Part shown: one piece after another, positions 42,052 through 51,493 of the stretch
Layout: every line of letters begins with the position of its first letter
Position numbering within the stretch: the first letter of the stretch is position 1
Assembly: GCF_002042965.1 (NCBI RefSeq)
Contig: NZ_MZNT01000005.1
Coordinates: 62,001-126,000, forward strand
Length of the DNA stretch: 64,000 nt
From: Paenibacillus sp. 32352
GTDB lineage: Bacteria > Bacillota > Bacilli > Paenibacillales > NBRC-103111
Direction: 5' to 3'
Position numbers and translations under genes: made by a program
The notes under the pieces: model-generated
What the model saw: only the letters and a program-made list of their open reading frames with translations
The model's database searches: none
What the model was told of the DNA's origin: nothing

Positions 42052-44256
42052 ATGAAGCAGCCTCGGACTCGATTTCAACATATCGATGCGGTCCTTCTTC
42101 TCATAGCCGCATTATCCGCTTTCCTGAATATTTTCAATATTTGGAAAGAAAAGTATGTTAACGCCTATTACACCTCAGCCGTGCAGAGCATGCTGCAAAG
42201 CTTTCACAATTTCTTTTACGCCTCGTTTGACCCGGCGGGCTATGTAACGGTAGATAAACCTCCGGTTACGTTCTGGATTCAGACGTTAAGCGCAGCTCTA
42301 TTCGGTCTGCACGGCTGGAGCGTTATTCTTCCTCAGGCTTTGGCAGGCGTAGGCTCGGTACTCCTTCTGTACTGCCTGGTAAAGCCCAGCTTCGGAAAGG
42401 GTGCCGCACGCATAAGCGCTCTGGTTATGGCCTGTACCCCTGTCGCAACGGCGGTCGCCAGAACCAATAACGTCGACAGCCTGCTCGTCTTTACACTGCT
42501 GGTCGCTGCCTGGATGCTGTTCCGTGCCGTCAGAAGACAGCAGGCCTGGTGGGTCTTGGCCGCATTTGCCGTGATCGGTATCGGCTTTAACATGAAAATG
42601 ATGCAAGCCTATATGGTGGTTCCAGCCTTCGGCCTGTTTTATCTGCTTGCCTTCAAAGTGAATTGGAAAAAGAAGGCAGCCCTATTGGCGGGAGCAGCGG
42701 CTGCCCTGCTTCTCGTGTCCTTGTCATGGCCTGTAATCGTCGACTCGATTCCTAAGGAAGACCGACCTTACATCGGCAGCAGCCAAACCAATTCCGTACT
42801 GGAGCTTGCTTTTGGCTATAACGGGATTCAAAGGCTGACCGGAAAAAATCGGGGCAGCACCGGGCCCAGCAATGCCGCTCAAGATCGAAACTTGCTTGAA
42901 CAGTCTGAGCAGCAATCCGGCAGCCGGTTTGGAAATCCTTCGGTTCCAGGACTAACGAGAGCTGAAGGTTCAGCTGCCATAACACCGAACCAGCCGGAGG
43001 CCGGCTCCAATGTATCACAGTCACCGAATCGGATGGACGACTCCAACAGTGCTACTAACCAGAATCAACCTGGTGGCATGATGCGGGATGGAAACGGGAA
43101 TCGCGGTCAGATGCCGAGTTCGGGTGACGGCGGCGGCAGGCTCCGATCTGGAGGATCTATGGGGGATGGAGGTCCTATGGGAGGCGGCGGACCTGGCGGC
43201 GGAGGCATGTTTGGAACCGGCAGCCCGGGTCCGCTTCGCCTATTCCAGTCCGGACTATCCGGACAAATCAGCTGGCTTATTCCTTTAGCCGCCATAGGCT
43301 GCGTAGGGCTGCTCGGAAGCATCCGAAGAAAAAGCGGTTTGACACCTCGGCATAAAGAAACAATCTTTTGGCTGGCGTGGCTTATTCCAGGAATGATTTT
43401 TTTCAGTATCGCCGGATTTTTCCATCAATATTATCTCATTATGCTGGCTCCTCCGATAGCGGCTCTAACGGGAGCCGGGTGGATTGCCTTATGGAACCTG
43501 TATAAAGCCAAATCGGGCTGGACTTCATGGCTTCTTCCCGCTTCCGTGCTGGCCGCTACAGCCCTGGAGGTCGTTATATTGTACGAGAATATCCGCTCCA
43601 TCCACGCAGCGTGGTTATATGGCGTCGGGACAGCGGGTTTGGCTGCTACCCTGGTCCTCGTGCTGATAAAGCAGCAGCACAAGTCTTACTCTTATTACGC
43701 TGCGCTGGCCAGTCTGCTCATCCTGCTTGCCGCACCCTTGTACTGGACGGCGACACCGATTCTATACGGACAAAACAGCAAGCTTCCGGAAGCAGGGCCT
43801 CAAGCATCGGGAAGCGGCCGTGGAGGAATGCCGATGGGAGGAGACGATCAGATCAATGCTGGTCTATTGTCCTACGTGACCCGTCATAATACCGGAGAGA
43901 CCTTCCTGTTCGGCACAACTAACGCAACTACAGCAGCGCCTTATATTATCGAATCCGGTAAAGCAGTCATGGCTATGGGCGGCTATAGCGGCTCTGACCC
44001 CATCATGACGGTAGACCGATTGAAGCAAATGGTTGCCGACAAGCAAATCAAATACTTTTTACTGCCGTCTGGAGGCGGATTTGGAGGAGGCACGGGCGGC
44101 CAAGGAGGCAGCTCGGAGGTGCTCCAATGGATTAAGGACAATAGTCAGGTGGTACCTTCATCCGAATGGCAAACAGGCGCCTCATCTGACACAGATACTC
44201 AATCCTTCAGCAGAAGCAGCAGCTTAACCTTGTATGAAATCAACGTAAACGGATGA
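42052..44256 (+). CDS. GT39-family glycosyltransferase (YkcB-like, GT-C fold)
   Basis: The 734-residue polytopic protein resembles YkcB and bacterial ArnT/PMT-type transferases, which move a sugar from a polyprenyl-phosphate donor to an extracytoplasmic acceptor. The first loop has YVTVDKPPVTFW, the typical DKPP motif. About twelve membrane segments are seen, in two blocks split by a 140-residue loop (about residues 265-400) very rich in Gly, Ser, Asn and Gln. A C-terminal soluble domain from about residue 575 holds further Gly-rich runs. The ATG overlaps the stop of a three-codon frame (ATG GAC AAA TGA at 42044-42055), which takes the better-spaced GGAG. First gene of a four-gene operon. Confidence 0.85.
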   Translation: MKQPRTRFQHIDAVLLLIAALSAFLNIFNIWKEKYVNAYYTSAVQSMLQSFHNFFYASFDPAGYVTVDKPPVTFWIQTLSAALFGLHGWSVILPQALAGVGSVLLLYCLVKPSFGKGAARISALVMACTPVATAVARTNNVDSLLVFTLLVAAWMLFRAVRRQQAWWVLAAFAVIGIGFNMKMMQAYMVVPAFGLFYLLAFKVNWKKKAALLAGAAAALLLVSLSWPVIVDSIPKEDRPYIGSSQTNSVLELAFGYNGIQRLTGKNRGSTGPSNAAQDRNLLEQSEQQSGSRFGNPSVPGLTRAEGSAAITPNQPEAGSNVSQSPNRMDDSNSATNQNQPGGMMRDGNGNRGQMPSSGDGGGRLRSGGSMGDGGPMGGGGPGGGGMFGTGSPGPLRLFQSGLSGQISWLIPLAAIGCVGLLGSIRRKSGLTPRHKETIFWLAWLIPGMIFFSIAGFFHQYYLIMLAPPIAALTGAGWIALWNLYKAKSGWTSWLLPASVLAATALEVVILYENIRSIHAAWLYGVGTAGLAATLVLVLIKQQHKSYSYYAALASLLILLAAPLYWTATPILYGQNSKLPEAGPQASGSGRGGMPMGGDDQINAGLLSYVTRHNTGETFLFGTTNATTAAPYIIESGKAVMAMGGYSGSDPIMTVDRLKQMVADKQIKYFLLPSGGGFGGGTGGQGGSSEVLQWIKDNSQVVPSSEWQTGASSDTDTQSFSRSSSLTLYEINVNG

Positions 44257-44273
44257 TAAGGAGGAAGAATGGT

Positions 44274-45257
44274 ATGGATAGCCCCATTCGATATACCATC
44301 ATTATCCCTGTATATAACGAAGAAGCCGTCATCCACGAGACCTACCGGCGGCTCAAAACGGTCATGAACCGGACCAAAGAAACCTACGAGCTTCTGTTCG
44401 TCAATGACGGAAGCCGTGATCAGACGGCCTCCATCCTGCTGGATTACAGCCGGTTCGACCCTTCGGTCAAGCTGATCGATTTTTCCAGAAATTTCGGACA
44501 TCAAATTGCCATTACAGCAGGAATGGACTACGCCTCCGGGGATGCCGTCGTCATCATTGATGCGGACTTGCAGGATCCTCCGGAGCTGATACCGCAAATG
44601 ATTTCCAAATGGAAGGAAGGCTACGATGTCGTCTATGCCAAACGTACGAGGCGTAAAGGTGAAACGGTGTTTAAGAGACAGACGGCACGCCTGTTTTACA
44701 GACTGCTTAGTGCAGCAACGGACATCTCCATCCCCATTGATACCGGCGACTTCCGGCTGATGGACCGCCGAGTTTGTGAAGAGATGAAGCGAATCCCCGA
44801 GAGCAACCGGTTCGTACGGGGGCTGGTCAGCTGGGTCGGCTTCCGCCAGACCGCCATAGAATATGAACGCGATGAACGGCTTGCCGGGGAATCCCACTAT
44901 CCGCTGAAAAAAATGCTCAAGCTAAGTCTGGACGGCATGACGTCATTTTCCCATAAGCCTTTGAAATTAGCCGGTTATCTGGGATTTCTCTTCTCCTTCT
45001 CGGGCTTCATCTATATGCTGTACGTGCTGTATGCCAAGCTGTTTACCGACGCGACCCTCCCCGGCTGGACATCCATTACGATTATTCAGCTCTTCTTTAA
45101 CGGGTTTATTCTCATCATGCTGGGAATCGTCGGCGAATATATCGGCCGGATCTACGACGAAACCAAAGGCCGTCCCTTGTATATTATTCGCGAAAGCTAT
45201 GGCCTGGCCAAAAAGGACCGCCATCGCAGCCAACGAGCCGGTGCCGGCTATGAGTAA
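44274..45257 (+). CDS. GT2 polyprenyl-phosphate glycosyltransferase (YkcC/CsbB-like)
   Basis: The 327-residue enzyme has an N-terminal GT-A domain (IIIPVYNEEA, VIIDADLQDPPELI with the metal-binding DxD, KRTRRKGETVFKR) and two C-terminal membrane spans (about residues 235-258 and 270-293). Relatives load a sugar from a nucleotide donor onto undecaprenyl phosphate at the inner membrane face. AAGGAGG lies 9 bases before the ATG at 44274; the frame opens seven codons earlier without a usable site. It follows the GT39 gene by 17 bases and overlaps gtrA. Confidence 0.9.
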   Translation: MDSPIRYTIIIPVYNEEAVIHETYRRLKTVMNRTKETYELLFVNDGSRDQTASILLDYSRFDPSVKLIDFSRNFGHQIAITAGMDYASGDAVVIIDADLQDPPELIPQMISKWKEGYDVVYAKRTRRKGETVFKRQTARLFYRLLSAATDISIPIDTGDFRLMDRRVCEEMKRIPESNRFVRGLVSWVGFRQTAIEYERDERLAGESHYPLKKMLKLSLDGMTSFSHKPLKLAGYLGFLFSFSGFIYMLYVLYAKLFTDATLPGWTSITIIQLFFNGFILIMLGIVGEYIGRIYDETKGRPLYIIRESYGLAKKDRHRSQRAGAGYE

Positions 45258-45657
45258 GCCGATTCAGCGCCTGGTCAAATTCAGTATCGTCGGCTTGATG
45301 AATTCCGGCATTGATTTATCCATTTTTGCTGTGCTCAGCTGCTTCGACGCTCATTATTTGATCGCCCAGTGCGTCTCGTTCCTATGCGGTGTGCTGAACA
45401 GCTACACCTTCAACCGTTCCTGGACCTTTCAGCGGAAAGGCAAGGCGGATAAAGGAGAATTCACCAAATTTCTATTGCTTAATATCGTCGTCCTGCTCTT
45501 TACTTCCTGGGTGCTGTCACTTCTGTACACGGAGGCAGGCCTGTCGCTTCCGGTAAGCAAGCTCATCTCCGCTTTTGCCGGTGCATTCATCAATTTTGCC
45601 GGCAGCCGTCTATGGGTATTTCGATTTACCAGAGAAAACAAGGAGGAAATGTTATGA
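45250..45657 (+). CDS. GtrA-family membrane protein (probable lipid-linked sugar flippase)
   Basis: The 135-residue protein has four membrane segments and the GtrA pattern (FSIVGLMNSGIDLSIFAVL, FLCGVLNSYTFNRSWTF). GtrA proteins are thought to flip undecaprenyl-phosphate-sugar across the membrane. The start overlaps the end of the GT2 gene by 8 bases and its stop overlaps the galU start by 4 bases, so all three are co-translated. It links the inner-face GT2 to the outer-face GT39 enzyme, completing a three-part glycosylation system. Confidence 0.88.
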   Translation: MSKPIQRLVKFSIVGLMNSGIDLSIFAVLSCFDAHYLIAQCVSFLCGVLNSYTFNRSWTFQRKGKADKGEFTKFLLLNIVVLLFTSWVLSLLYTEAGLSLPVSKLISAFAGAFINFAGSRLWVFRFTRENKEEML

Positions 45658-46577
45658 AAATCAGAAAAGCCGTTATTCCTGCCGCCGGTCTTGGCACCCG
45701 GTTTCTCCCGGCAACGAAAGCACAGCCCAAAGAAATGCTTCCGATTGTGGATAAGCCTGCGATTCAATATATCGTGGAGGAAGCGGTCCAATCCGGCATT
45801 GAAAGCATCATTATCGTGACGGGGCGCAATAAAACATCGATCGAGGACCACTTCGACAAATCCTTCGAATTGGAGCAAACGCTGCAGCAAAAAGGGAAGC
45901 TGGACTTGCTTAACGAGGTGCAGCGCATTTCGGAAATGGCGAGCATTCACTATATCCGGCAAAAAGAGCCGCTGGGATTAGGACACGCCATTCTTTGTGC
46001 GCATCAATTTATTGGTGATGAACCGTTCGCTGTACTGTTAGGGGACGATATTATGGTGTCCGATACACCTGCCCTGCAGCAGATGATTCATGTATACGAG
46101 GCATTCGATGCACAGGTCGTCGGCGTGCAGCAGGTGGATCGGTCCGAGGTCAATAAGTACGGCATTATCGCGCCTGCCAAGCAGCATCGGCAGGTGTATG
46201 AAGTAGGCGATCTGGTAGAAAAGCCGGATCCCGGCTCTGCCCCTTCCCATATTGCCATTATGGGGAGATATATATTAAAGCCGTCCATCTTCTCCTATCT
46301 TGAAAGCATCGAACGAGGCGCAGGAAATGAATATCAGCTGACGGATGCGCTTCGCGTGGCTTGCAAGCAAGAGCAGCTGCTAGCCTTGGATGTGGCGGCG
46401 AACCGTTATGATATCGGCGACAAATTGGGCTATATGAAAGCGATCGCGGAAATCGGCTTGCAGCGCAAGGAGCTGCGGCCGCAGCTGCTTTCCTATCTTC
46501 AGCAATTGGTGCAAAGGGAGACGAATAAGGAAGGGTTACAGCTTCGGTACACTCAGGGTTCTATCGAGGTTTTTTAG
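45654..46577 (+). CDS. galU: UTP-glucose-1-phosphate uridylyltransferase
   Basis: The 307-residue enzyme makes UDP-glucose from UTP and glucose 1-phosphate. The nucleotide-binding signature GLGTRFLPATK is followed by PKEMLPIVDKP, and later VLLGDDIM (metal Asp) and VEKPDPGSAPS. AAGGAGG lies 8 bases before ATG. It overlaps gtrA (ATGA), so it belongs to the operon and most likely supplies UDP-glucose for the GT2 enzyme, which makes glucose a probable transferred sugar. Paralogues such as gtaB may occur elsewhere. Confidence 0.92.
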   Translation: MKIRKAVIPAAGLGTRFLPATKAQPKEMLPIVDKPAIQYIVEEAVQSGIESIIIVTGRNKTSIEDHFDKSFELEQTLQQKGKLDLLNEVQRISEMASIHYIRQKEPLGLGHAILCAHQFIGDEPFAVLLGDDIMVSDTPALQQMIHVYEAFDAQVVGVQQVDRSEVNKYGIIAPAKQHRQVYEVGDLVEKPDPGSAPSHIAIMGRYILKPSIFSYLESIERGAGNEYQLTDALRVACKQEQLLALDVAANRYDIGDKLGYMKAIAEIGLQRKELRPQLLSYLQQLVQRETNKEGLQLRYTQGSIEVF

Positions 46578-46606
46578 AGGAAAAAGCGATGTCCGGCTAT
46601 CATCAG

Positions 46607-46667
46607 CCTTGCAGGTGCTGCAAGGACATGCCTTCATCTCATACTCGATGAGGTTGAAGGCATTCCT
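46607..46667. repeat. Two overlapping hairpins between galU and punA
   Basis: CCTTGCAG-GTG-CTGCAAGG (46607-46625) is a perfect hairpin. Its 3' end AAGG also begins a longer stem, where AAGG (46622-46625) and ATGCCTTCA pair with TGAAGGCAT and CCTT (to 46667). The two folds exclude each other. No T run follows, so neither is a classic terminator, although they lie between convergent genes. Confidence 0.6.
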
Positions 46668-46709
46668 TCGGGCACCGGCACAGCGTACAAGCTGAAATGC
46701 TGGTTGAGC

Positions 46710-47540
46710 CTAGTCCAGCTTGCCTACGATACCCAGAATCAATTGCAAGAACTTCGGCTTCACGCGTTCCGTTGTTTCCATCACTTCTTCATGGGATAAC
46801 GGTTGATCAAGAATTCCGGCCGCCATATTGCTTATGCAGGAGAAGCCCAGCACTTCAATCCCAGCATGGCGGGCAACGATGACCTCCGCTACGGTAGACA
46901 TCCCTACAGCATCGGCGCCCAGTGTGCGCATCATGCGGATTTCCGCGGGAGTCTCATAGGATGGGCCCAGCAAGCCGATATAGACGCCTTCCTGAAGCTT
47001 AACGCCTTGCTCAGCGGCCACCTCTTTGGCTATTTGGCGCAATTGACGGTTATAAGCTTCCGACATATCCTGGAATCTTACCCCCAACTCGTTATGGTTA
47101 GGTCCGATAAGCGGATTGCGGGAGGTGAAATTGATGTGGTCCTTGATAAGCATCAAATCGCCGACTTCATAGGACGTATTGATCCCGCCCGCCGCGTTGG
47201 TAACAACCAGGGTTTTCACACCCAGCTCCTTCATGACGCGTACCGGGAAGGATACGACCTCCACTCCATATCCTTCGTACATATGGAACCGGCCCTTCAT
47301 CAGCAGCACATGCTTGCCTTGAATCGTGCCCAGTAGTAATTCGCCTGCATGTCCTTCTACAGTGGACACTGGAAAATGCGGAATATCGCTGTAAGATATC
47401 ACCGTGGCGTTCTCTACCAGATCGGCAATCACGCCAAGCCCGGAGCCGAGAATGAGTCCGATGCTCGGTGCTGTCGCATATTGGCTTCGTATGTATGCTG
47501 CTGCCTCTTGAATTTTCACAAGTATCGATTGATCTTCCAT
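46710..47540 (-). CDS. punA: Purine nucleoside phosphorylase (PNP-I type)
   Basis: The 276-residue trimeric enzyme splits inosine and guanosine to base and ribose 1-phosphate. Landmarks are GLILGSGLGVIAD, the phosphate-binding GRFHMYEGY, VTNAAGGINTSYEVGDLMLI, and SYETPAEIRMMRTLGADAVGMSTV with the base-binding Glu. It lies 24 bases after deoB, the drm-pupG pair of B. subtilis. The products feed each other: ribose 1-phosphate is the substrate of DeoB. Confidence 0.94.
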   Translation of the reverse strand: MEDQSILVKIQEAAAYIRSQYATAPSIGLILGSGLGVIADLVENATVISYSDIPHFPVSTVEGHAGELLLGTIQGKHVLLMKGRFHMYEGYGVEVVSFPVRVMKELGVKTLVVTNAAGGINTSYEVGDLMLIKDHINFTSRNPLIGPNHNELGVRFQDMSEAYNRQLRQIAKEVAAEQGVKLQEGVYIGLLGPSYETPAEIRMMRTLGADAVGMSTVAEVIVARHAGIEVLGFSCISNMAAGILDQPLSHEEVMETTERVKPKFLQLILGIVGKLD

Positions 47541-47564
47541 CGTTTGACCCTCTTCCTGAGATTA

Positions 47565-48740
47565 TTAGGATAATTGCTGTAAAAAGCTGTTCCCGTTGCC
47601 TGTCGATTTCATACCGAAATTATCGGCAATCGTGGCCCCGACGTCGGCGAAGGTGGTTCTCACACCTAAGGAGCCTTGGTTGTTCAAGCTCGGACTATAG
47701 ACCAGCAAAGGCACGTATTCTCGTGTATGATCCGTTCCGTGATGAATCGGGTCGTTGCCGTGATCTGCTGTCAAGATAAGCAGGTCGTCCGGACCGATGC
47801 ACTCCTGCAGCTTCGGGAGCCATGCATCGAATTCCTCCAATGCCCGGGCGTAGCCCTGCGGGTCGCGGCGGTGACCGTACAAGGAATCGAAATCAACGAG
47901 GTTCGTAAACAAGAGCCCGTTGAAAGGCTTCTTCATGTATTCAATGGTCGCCTGAATGCCGTCCAGATTGCTTTTGGTAGAACGCGCTTCGGTAACGCCT
48001 TCGCCGGAATAAATGTCGTTGATTTTCCCTACGGCAATACAATCTAGTCCTGCGTCCTTCAAATAGTTCATAACCGTTAGCTCGGGAGGCTTCACCGCGT
48101 AATCGTGACGGTTCGGCGTTCGCTTGAATGCGCCGGGTTGTCCGACATAAGGTCTCGCGATCACCCGTCCTACCGCATACGGGTCTTCAAGCGTCAGCTT
48201 GCGGGCAATCTCGCATGCCCGGTACAGCTCCTCCAACGGAATAATGTCTTCATGTGCAGCCAATTGAAACACGCTGTCCGCAGAGGTATAAACAATCCAT
48301 GAGCCCGTCTTCATTTGTTCTTCGCCAAGCTCGTCCAAGATTTCCGTACCCGAAGCCGGCTTGTTGCCCAGCACCTTGCGTCCAGTCTCCTGCTCGAACC
48401 GTTCGATTAATTCCTTCGGAAAACCGTCCGGGAACACGTTAAACGGGATGCTCACCTTGAGCCCCATAATTTCCCAGTGGCCCGTCATCGTATCTTTGCC
48501 TACAGAGACCTCGGCCATCTTGCCGTAGGAAGCAAGCGGCTTCTCCACCGGCGCAATGCCTTTAAGCGGGGCAATGTTGCCAAGCCCGTACTGCTCGAGA
48601 TGCGGCAGGGCAAACGAAGGGTTCTTCTCCGCAATATGTCCCAACGTATGGGAACCGGTATCGCCGAAGGAAGGCGCGTCAGGCAGCTCGCCAATGCCTA
48701 CACTATCAAGAACAATCAAACATATACGTTGAAATTTCAA
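47565..48740 (-). CDS. deoB: Phosphopentomutase
   Basis: The 391-residue manganese enzyme of the alkaline phosphatase superfamily interconverts ribose 1-phosphate and ribose 5-phosphate. Motifs include [13 protein letters not shown] (metal Asp near residue 10), DTMTGHWE with the phospho-Thr, and [19 protein letters not shown]. The TTG at 48740 is the better start: AGGAGGTG lies 6 bases before it, and the protein then begins [14 protein letters not shown] three codons earlier lies inside the ribosome binding site. Confidence 0.93.
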   Translation of the reverse strand: MKFQRICLIVLDSVGIGELPDAPSFGDTGSHTLGHIAEKNPSFALPHLEQYGLGNIAPLKGIAPVEKPLASYGKMAEVSVGKDTMTGHWEIMGLKVSIPFNVFPDGFPKELIERFEQETGRKVLGNKPASGTEILDELGEEQMKTGSWIVYTSADSVFQLAAHEDIIPLEELYRACEIARKLTLEDPYAVGRVIARPYVGQPGAFKRTPNRHDYAVKPPELTVMNYLKDAGLDCIAVGKINDIYSGEGVTEARSTKSNLDGIQATIEYMKKPFNGLLFTNLVDFDSLYGHRRDPQGYARALEEFDAWLPKLQECIGPDDLLILTADHGNDPIHHGTDHTREYVPLLVYSPSLNNQGSLGVRTTFADVGATIADNFGMKSTGNGNSFLQQLS

Positions 48741-48802
48741 GCGGTACACCTCCTGTTCATCCTCAAGTCTGATGTTATTATCGCAAATCCTTCATTCGTT
48801 TG

Positions 48803-48837
48803 CAAAAAAAGCCTGCTTGTACCTTAAGCAAGCTTTC
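48803..48837 (-). terminator. Terminator after xerD
   Basis: On the minus strand AAGCTTGCTT pairs with AAGCAGGCTT around an AAGGTAC loop and seven T follow. It starts a few bases past the xerD stop codon, just before deoB. Confidence 0.85.
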
Positions 48838-48842
48838 ATGCA

Positions 48843-49757
48843 TTATGGCCGGTCTGCCAGCGCCTTTTTCGCCCTCGGATGAGCGTTGTCATACACGTCC
48901 TTCATTTTGCCGCGGGCTACCTGGGTATAGATTTGCGTCGTCGAAATATCGGCATGTCCGAGCATTTCCTGTACCGACCGAAGATCCGCCCCGTTCTCAA
49001 GCAAATGAGCGGCAAAGGAGTGGCGCAGTGTATGCGGCGTGATCTCCTTCATGATCTGCGTCTCTGCTGCATACCGCTTGATAATTTTCCAGAACCCTTG
49101 TCTCGTCATTCTTGTGCCGAGATGATTCAAGAACAAAGCCTGCTCGGATTGGGACTGCTTCAGCATTTTTGGCCGGGCCGCCGTGATGTAGTGCCCGACA
49201 TATTCCGAAGCGATAGCCCCGAGAGGAATAATGCGTTCCTTGGACGCTTTTCCGATGCAACGAAGAAATCCCATCTCCAGATTCACGTTCTCTACGTCAA
49301 TCGAGATCAATTCCGATACGCGTATCCCCGTAGCATACAATATTTCCAGCATCGCTTTGTCCCTCAATCCATTAGGCACTTCCGTTTGAGGGGCATCCAG
49401 CAGCGACTCCACTTCCTCGATGGTCAACACACTGGGAACCCGCTTTTCCAGCTTAGGCATTTCCATAAGCATGGTCGGATCATGGTCCATTCGATGCTCC
49501 CTGACCAGATATTGATAGAAGGCCCGAATAGACACCAGACTCCGGGATTGTGTAGCGGCAGCTCGTCCCATTCGCTTCAGGTGCAGCATATAACTCGATA
49601 TATGTATTTTTTTGGTATCCTTTAATGCAGCAATATCCTGATTCTCCAAGAAATCAAGATACTGGATAATATCTCTTTCATATGAGTCCAGCGTGTTCTT
49701 CGCCAATTGCCGCTCGACGGACAAATAGTGAATAAACGAGTCCAGTTCCTTTTTCAT
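48843..49757 (-). CDS. xerD: Tyrosine recombinase XerD
   Basis: The 304-residue recombinase, with a partner (XerC or CodV), resolves chromosome dimers at dif. The N-terminal SAM-like domain binds the core site (FIHYLSVERQLAKNTLDSYERD). The catalytic residues are visible: Arg in ATGIRVSEL, Lys in GKASKERI, HTLRHSFA (His and Arg), GHADIS (His) and nucleophile Tyr in TTQIYT. Context between the DUF4227 gene and drm matches ripX (xerD) in B. subtilis, so this is a housekeeping recombinase and not a mobile-element integrase. Confidence 0.94.
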   Translation of the reverse strand: MKKELDSFIHYLSVERQLAKNTLDSYERDIIQYLDFLENQDIAALKDTKKIHISSYMLHLKRMGRAAATQSRSLVSIRAFYQYLVREHRMDHDPTMLMEMPKLEKRVPSVLTIEEVESLLDAPQTEVPNGLRDKAMLEILYATGIRVSELISIDVENVNLEMGFLRCIGKASKERIIPLGAIASEYVGHYITAARPKMLKQSQSEQALFLNHLGTRMTRQGFWKIIKRYAAETQIMKEITPHTLRHSFAAHLLENGADLRSVQEMLGHADISTTQIYTQVARGKMKDVYDNAHPRAKKALADRP

Positions 49758-49860
49758 GCTGATTTCCCTTTCTATGTCAGTCCCCGCGATGGACGCTTGT
49801 CGTCCAATCCGTTACTAAATTCAACATGAAAAAGGATAATCCTGCTTTTTGCTCAAATCG

Positions 49861-50094
49861 TTATTCTCCGATCCAGTAAAAGAGCTTCAACCGTTCGCTC
49901 ATCGGCCCCTGCTCCGTCATCATGACATGATTCTGGAATACTTTGACCGCTCTCCCTGTCGGCTCCTTATATCGCTGGGTCGGCTCGATCCATTGGGTAA
50001 TCGCCAGCAGCATATGATACATCGCATAAGAGAACACAACGAAGACAAGCAGAAATTTTAGACGCCCTACCCATTTGCGTAAAGAAAAGATCAT
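49861..50094 (-). CDS. DUF4227 (YqzK-like) membrane protein
   Basis: The 77-residue protein has one membrane segment (about residues 13-33, LKFLLVFVVFSYAMYHMLLA) and an extracytoplasmic tail of about 45 residues containing RYKEPTGRAVKVF. It matches the YqzK pattern found between fur and xerD in Bacillales. Function unknown. In B. subtilis yqzK lies directly beside fur; here ald and lepB separate them. Confidence 0.85.
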   Translation of the reverse strand: MIFSLRKWVGRLKFLLVFVVFSYAMYHMLLAITQWIEPTQRYKEPTGRAVKVFQNHVMMTEQGPMSERLKLFYWIGE

Positions 50095-50155
50095 AGCCTG
50101 TACCTCCCCTCTTAGGATAGACTATGATCCCTTTCGCCTTTTTATGTTCGGTTGC

Positions 50156-51292
50156 TCAAGAACGCGGAAGCAGCGAATCCAGGTCGACATATGGTTTTCC
50201 CACCGCCGCGGCAACGGCCGCATGCGTAATTTGTCCCTGATACGTATTCACTCCGAGCTTAAGCTCTTGATGGTCCTTGATGATTAGGGAAAGCTCCTTG
50301 CCGGCGAGCTCGGCCGCATAGGATAGGGTCACATTCGTCAGAGCCAATGTGGAGGTACGGGGAACCGCTCCCGGCATATTCGCTACCGCATAGTGGATAA
50401 CGCCATGCTTCACGTAAACCGGATCGCTATGGGTCGTTACACGATCAACCGTAGCTATGGTGCCGCCTTGATCGACCGCCACATCGACAATGACGGAGCC
50501 GGGCTTCATTTGCTTGACCATTTCCTCTGTAACAAGCTTCGGTGCCTTGGCTCCCGGGATCAGTACAGCGCCGATCAGAAGGTCTGCTTTTTGAACCGCA
50601 CTGGCAATATGATGGGGATTGGACATTAAGGTTCGTATTCTCCCGTGAAACACATCGTCCAGATAACGGAGACGCTCGGCGTTCCGGTCTATGATCACTA
50701 CGTTAGCTCCCAGACCCAGTGCCATTTTGGCTGCATTCGTCCCGACAATACCTCCTCCCAGGATCACCACATCCGCAGGCGGTACTCCAGGAACGCCACC
50801 GAGCAGAATCCCCCTCCCGCCATAAAACTTTTCCAAAAATTGTGCGCCGACCTGGACGGACATTCTCCCTGCAACCTCGCTCATTGGAGTAAGGAGGGGC
50901 AGGCTCCCATTAGATAGCTGGATGGTCTCATAGGCGATACCGGTTACTTTCTTGTCGAGCAGCGCTTCAGTCAAATCAGGTGCGGCAGCCAGATGGAGGT
51001 AGGTGAACAAAGTCAAGCCTTCCCGGAAATATCCGTATTCCTCCGGCAGCGGCTCCTTGACCTTCATAATCATATCGGCCTGCGACCATACGTCAGCCGC
51101 TTGCTCCAGCAGGATGGCCCCTTCCTTGGCGTAATCCTGATCCGCAAAGCCGCTGCCTGCACCCGCTCCGCTTTCTATCACTATTTTATGGCCCAATTGG
51201 CTAAGCAAGCCCACGCCTCCCGGAGTTAAAGCGACACGGTTCTCATTGTTTTTGATTTCTTTAGGAACCCCAATCGTACATGCACGACTCAT
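50156..51292 (-). CDS. ald: Alanine dehydrogenase
   Basis: The 378-residue enzyme catalyses the reversible NAD-dependent deamination of alanine to pyruvate. The N-terminal substrate domain has [18 protein letters not shown] and [10 protein letters not shown]; the Rossmann loop is [11 protein letters not shown] near residue 174. The ATG at 51292 has GGAGAGG 8 bases upstream and gives exactly the B. subtilis Ald length; the frame extends 26 codons further without support. In B. subtilis ald is needed for normal sporulation, which is a plausible but unproved role here. Confidence 0.94.
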   Translation of the reverse strand: MSRACTIGVPKEIKNNENRVALTPGGVGLLSQLGHKIVIESGAGAGSGFADQDYAKEGAILLEQAADVWSQADMIMKVKEPLPEEYGYFREGLTLFTYLHLAAAPDLTEALLDKKVTGIAYETIQLSNGSLPLLTPMSEVAGRMSVQVGAQFLEKFYGGRGILLGGVPGVPPADVVILGGGIVGTNAAKMALGLGANVVIIDRNAERLRYLDDVFHGRIRTLMSNPHHIASAVQKADLLIGAVLIPGAKAPKLVTEEMVKQMKPGSVIVDVAVDQGGTIATVDRVTTHSDPVYVKHGVIHYAVANMPGAVPRTSTLALTNVTLSYAAELAGKELSLIIKDHQELKLGVNTYQGQITHAAVAAAVGKPYVDLDSLLPRS

Positions 51293-51427
51293 ACCGTCGA
51301 CCTCTCCTTCCATATGCTGTGACAGGATGCCCTTAATTTCCCCGTTATTGCTCTGCCTTAACCGTTTCACCTTCTCTGTCGCGTCAGAAACCTACGCTGA
51401 CCTATCCTAATGACCCATTTTTCAGCT

Positions 51428-51457
51428 TTGGAACTTATCGCATTCTCATGATATACT
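51428..51457 (+). promoter_or_regulatory. Putative SigA promoter of lepB
   Basis: TTGGAA (51428-51433), 18 bases, then TATACT (51452-51457). Five of six -10 positions and four of six -35 positions match. Transcription would start about 30 bases before the lepB ATG. Confidence 0.5.
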
Positions 51458-51493
51458 TTATTCAGCAAATGATATTGGGGAAGGGGAACCCGA

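Noticed and set aside
45031..45249. N-terminal extension of the GtrA frame into the GT2 gene
   Set aside because: Those 73 codons overlap the conserved GT2 coding sequence in another frame; the ATG at 45250 gives a normal GtrA.
48843..49757. Possible integrase marking a mobile element
   Set aside because: The protein is XerD in its conserved chromosomal context, with no attachment-site repeats or cargo genes.
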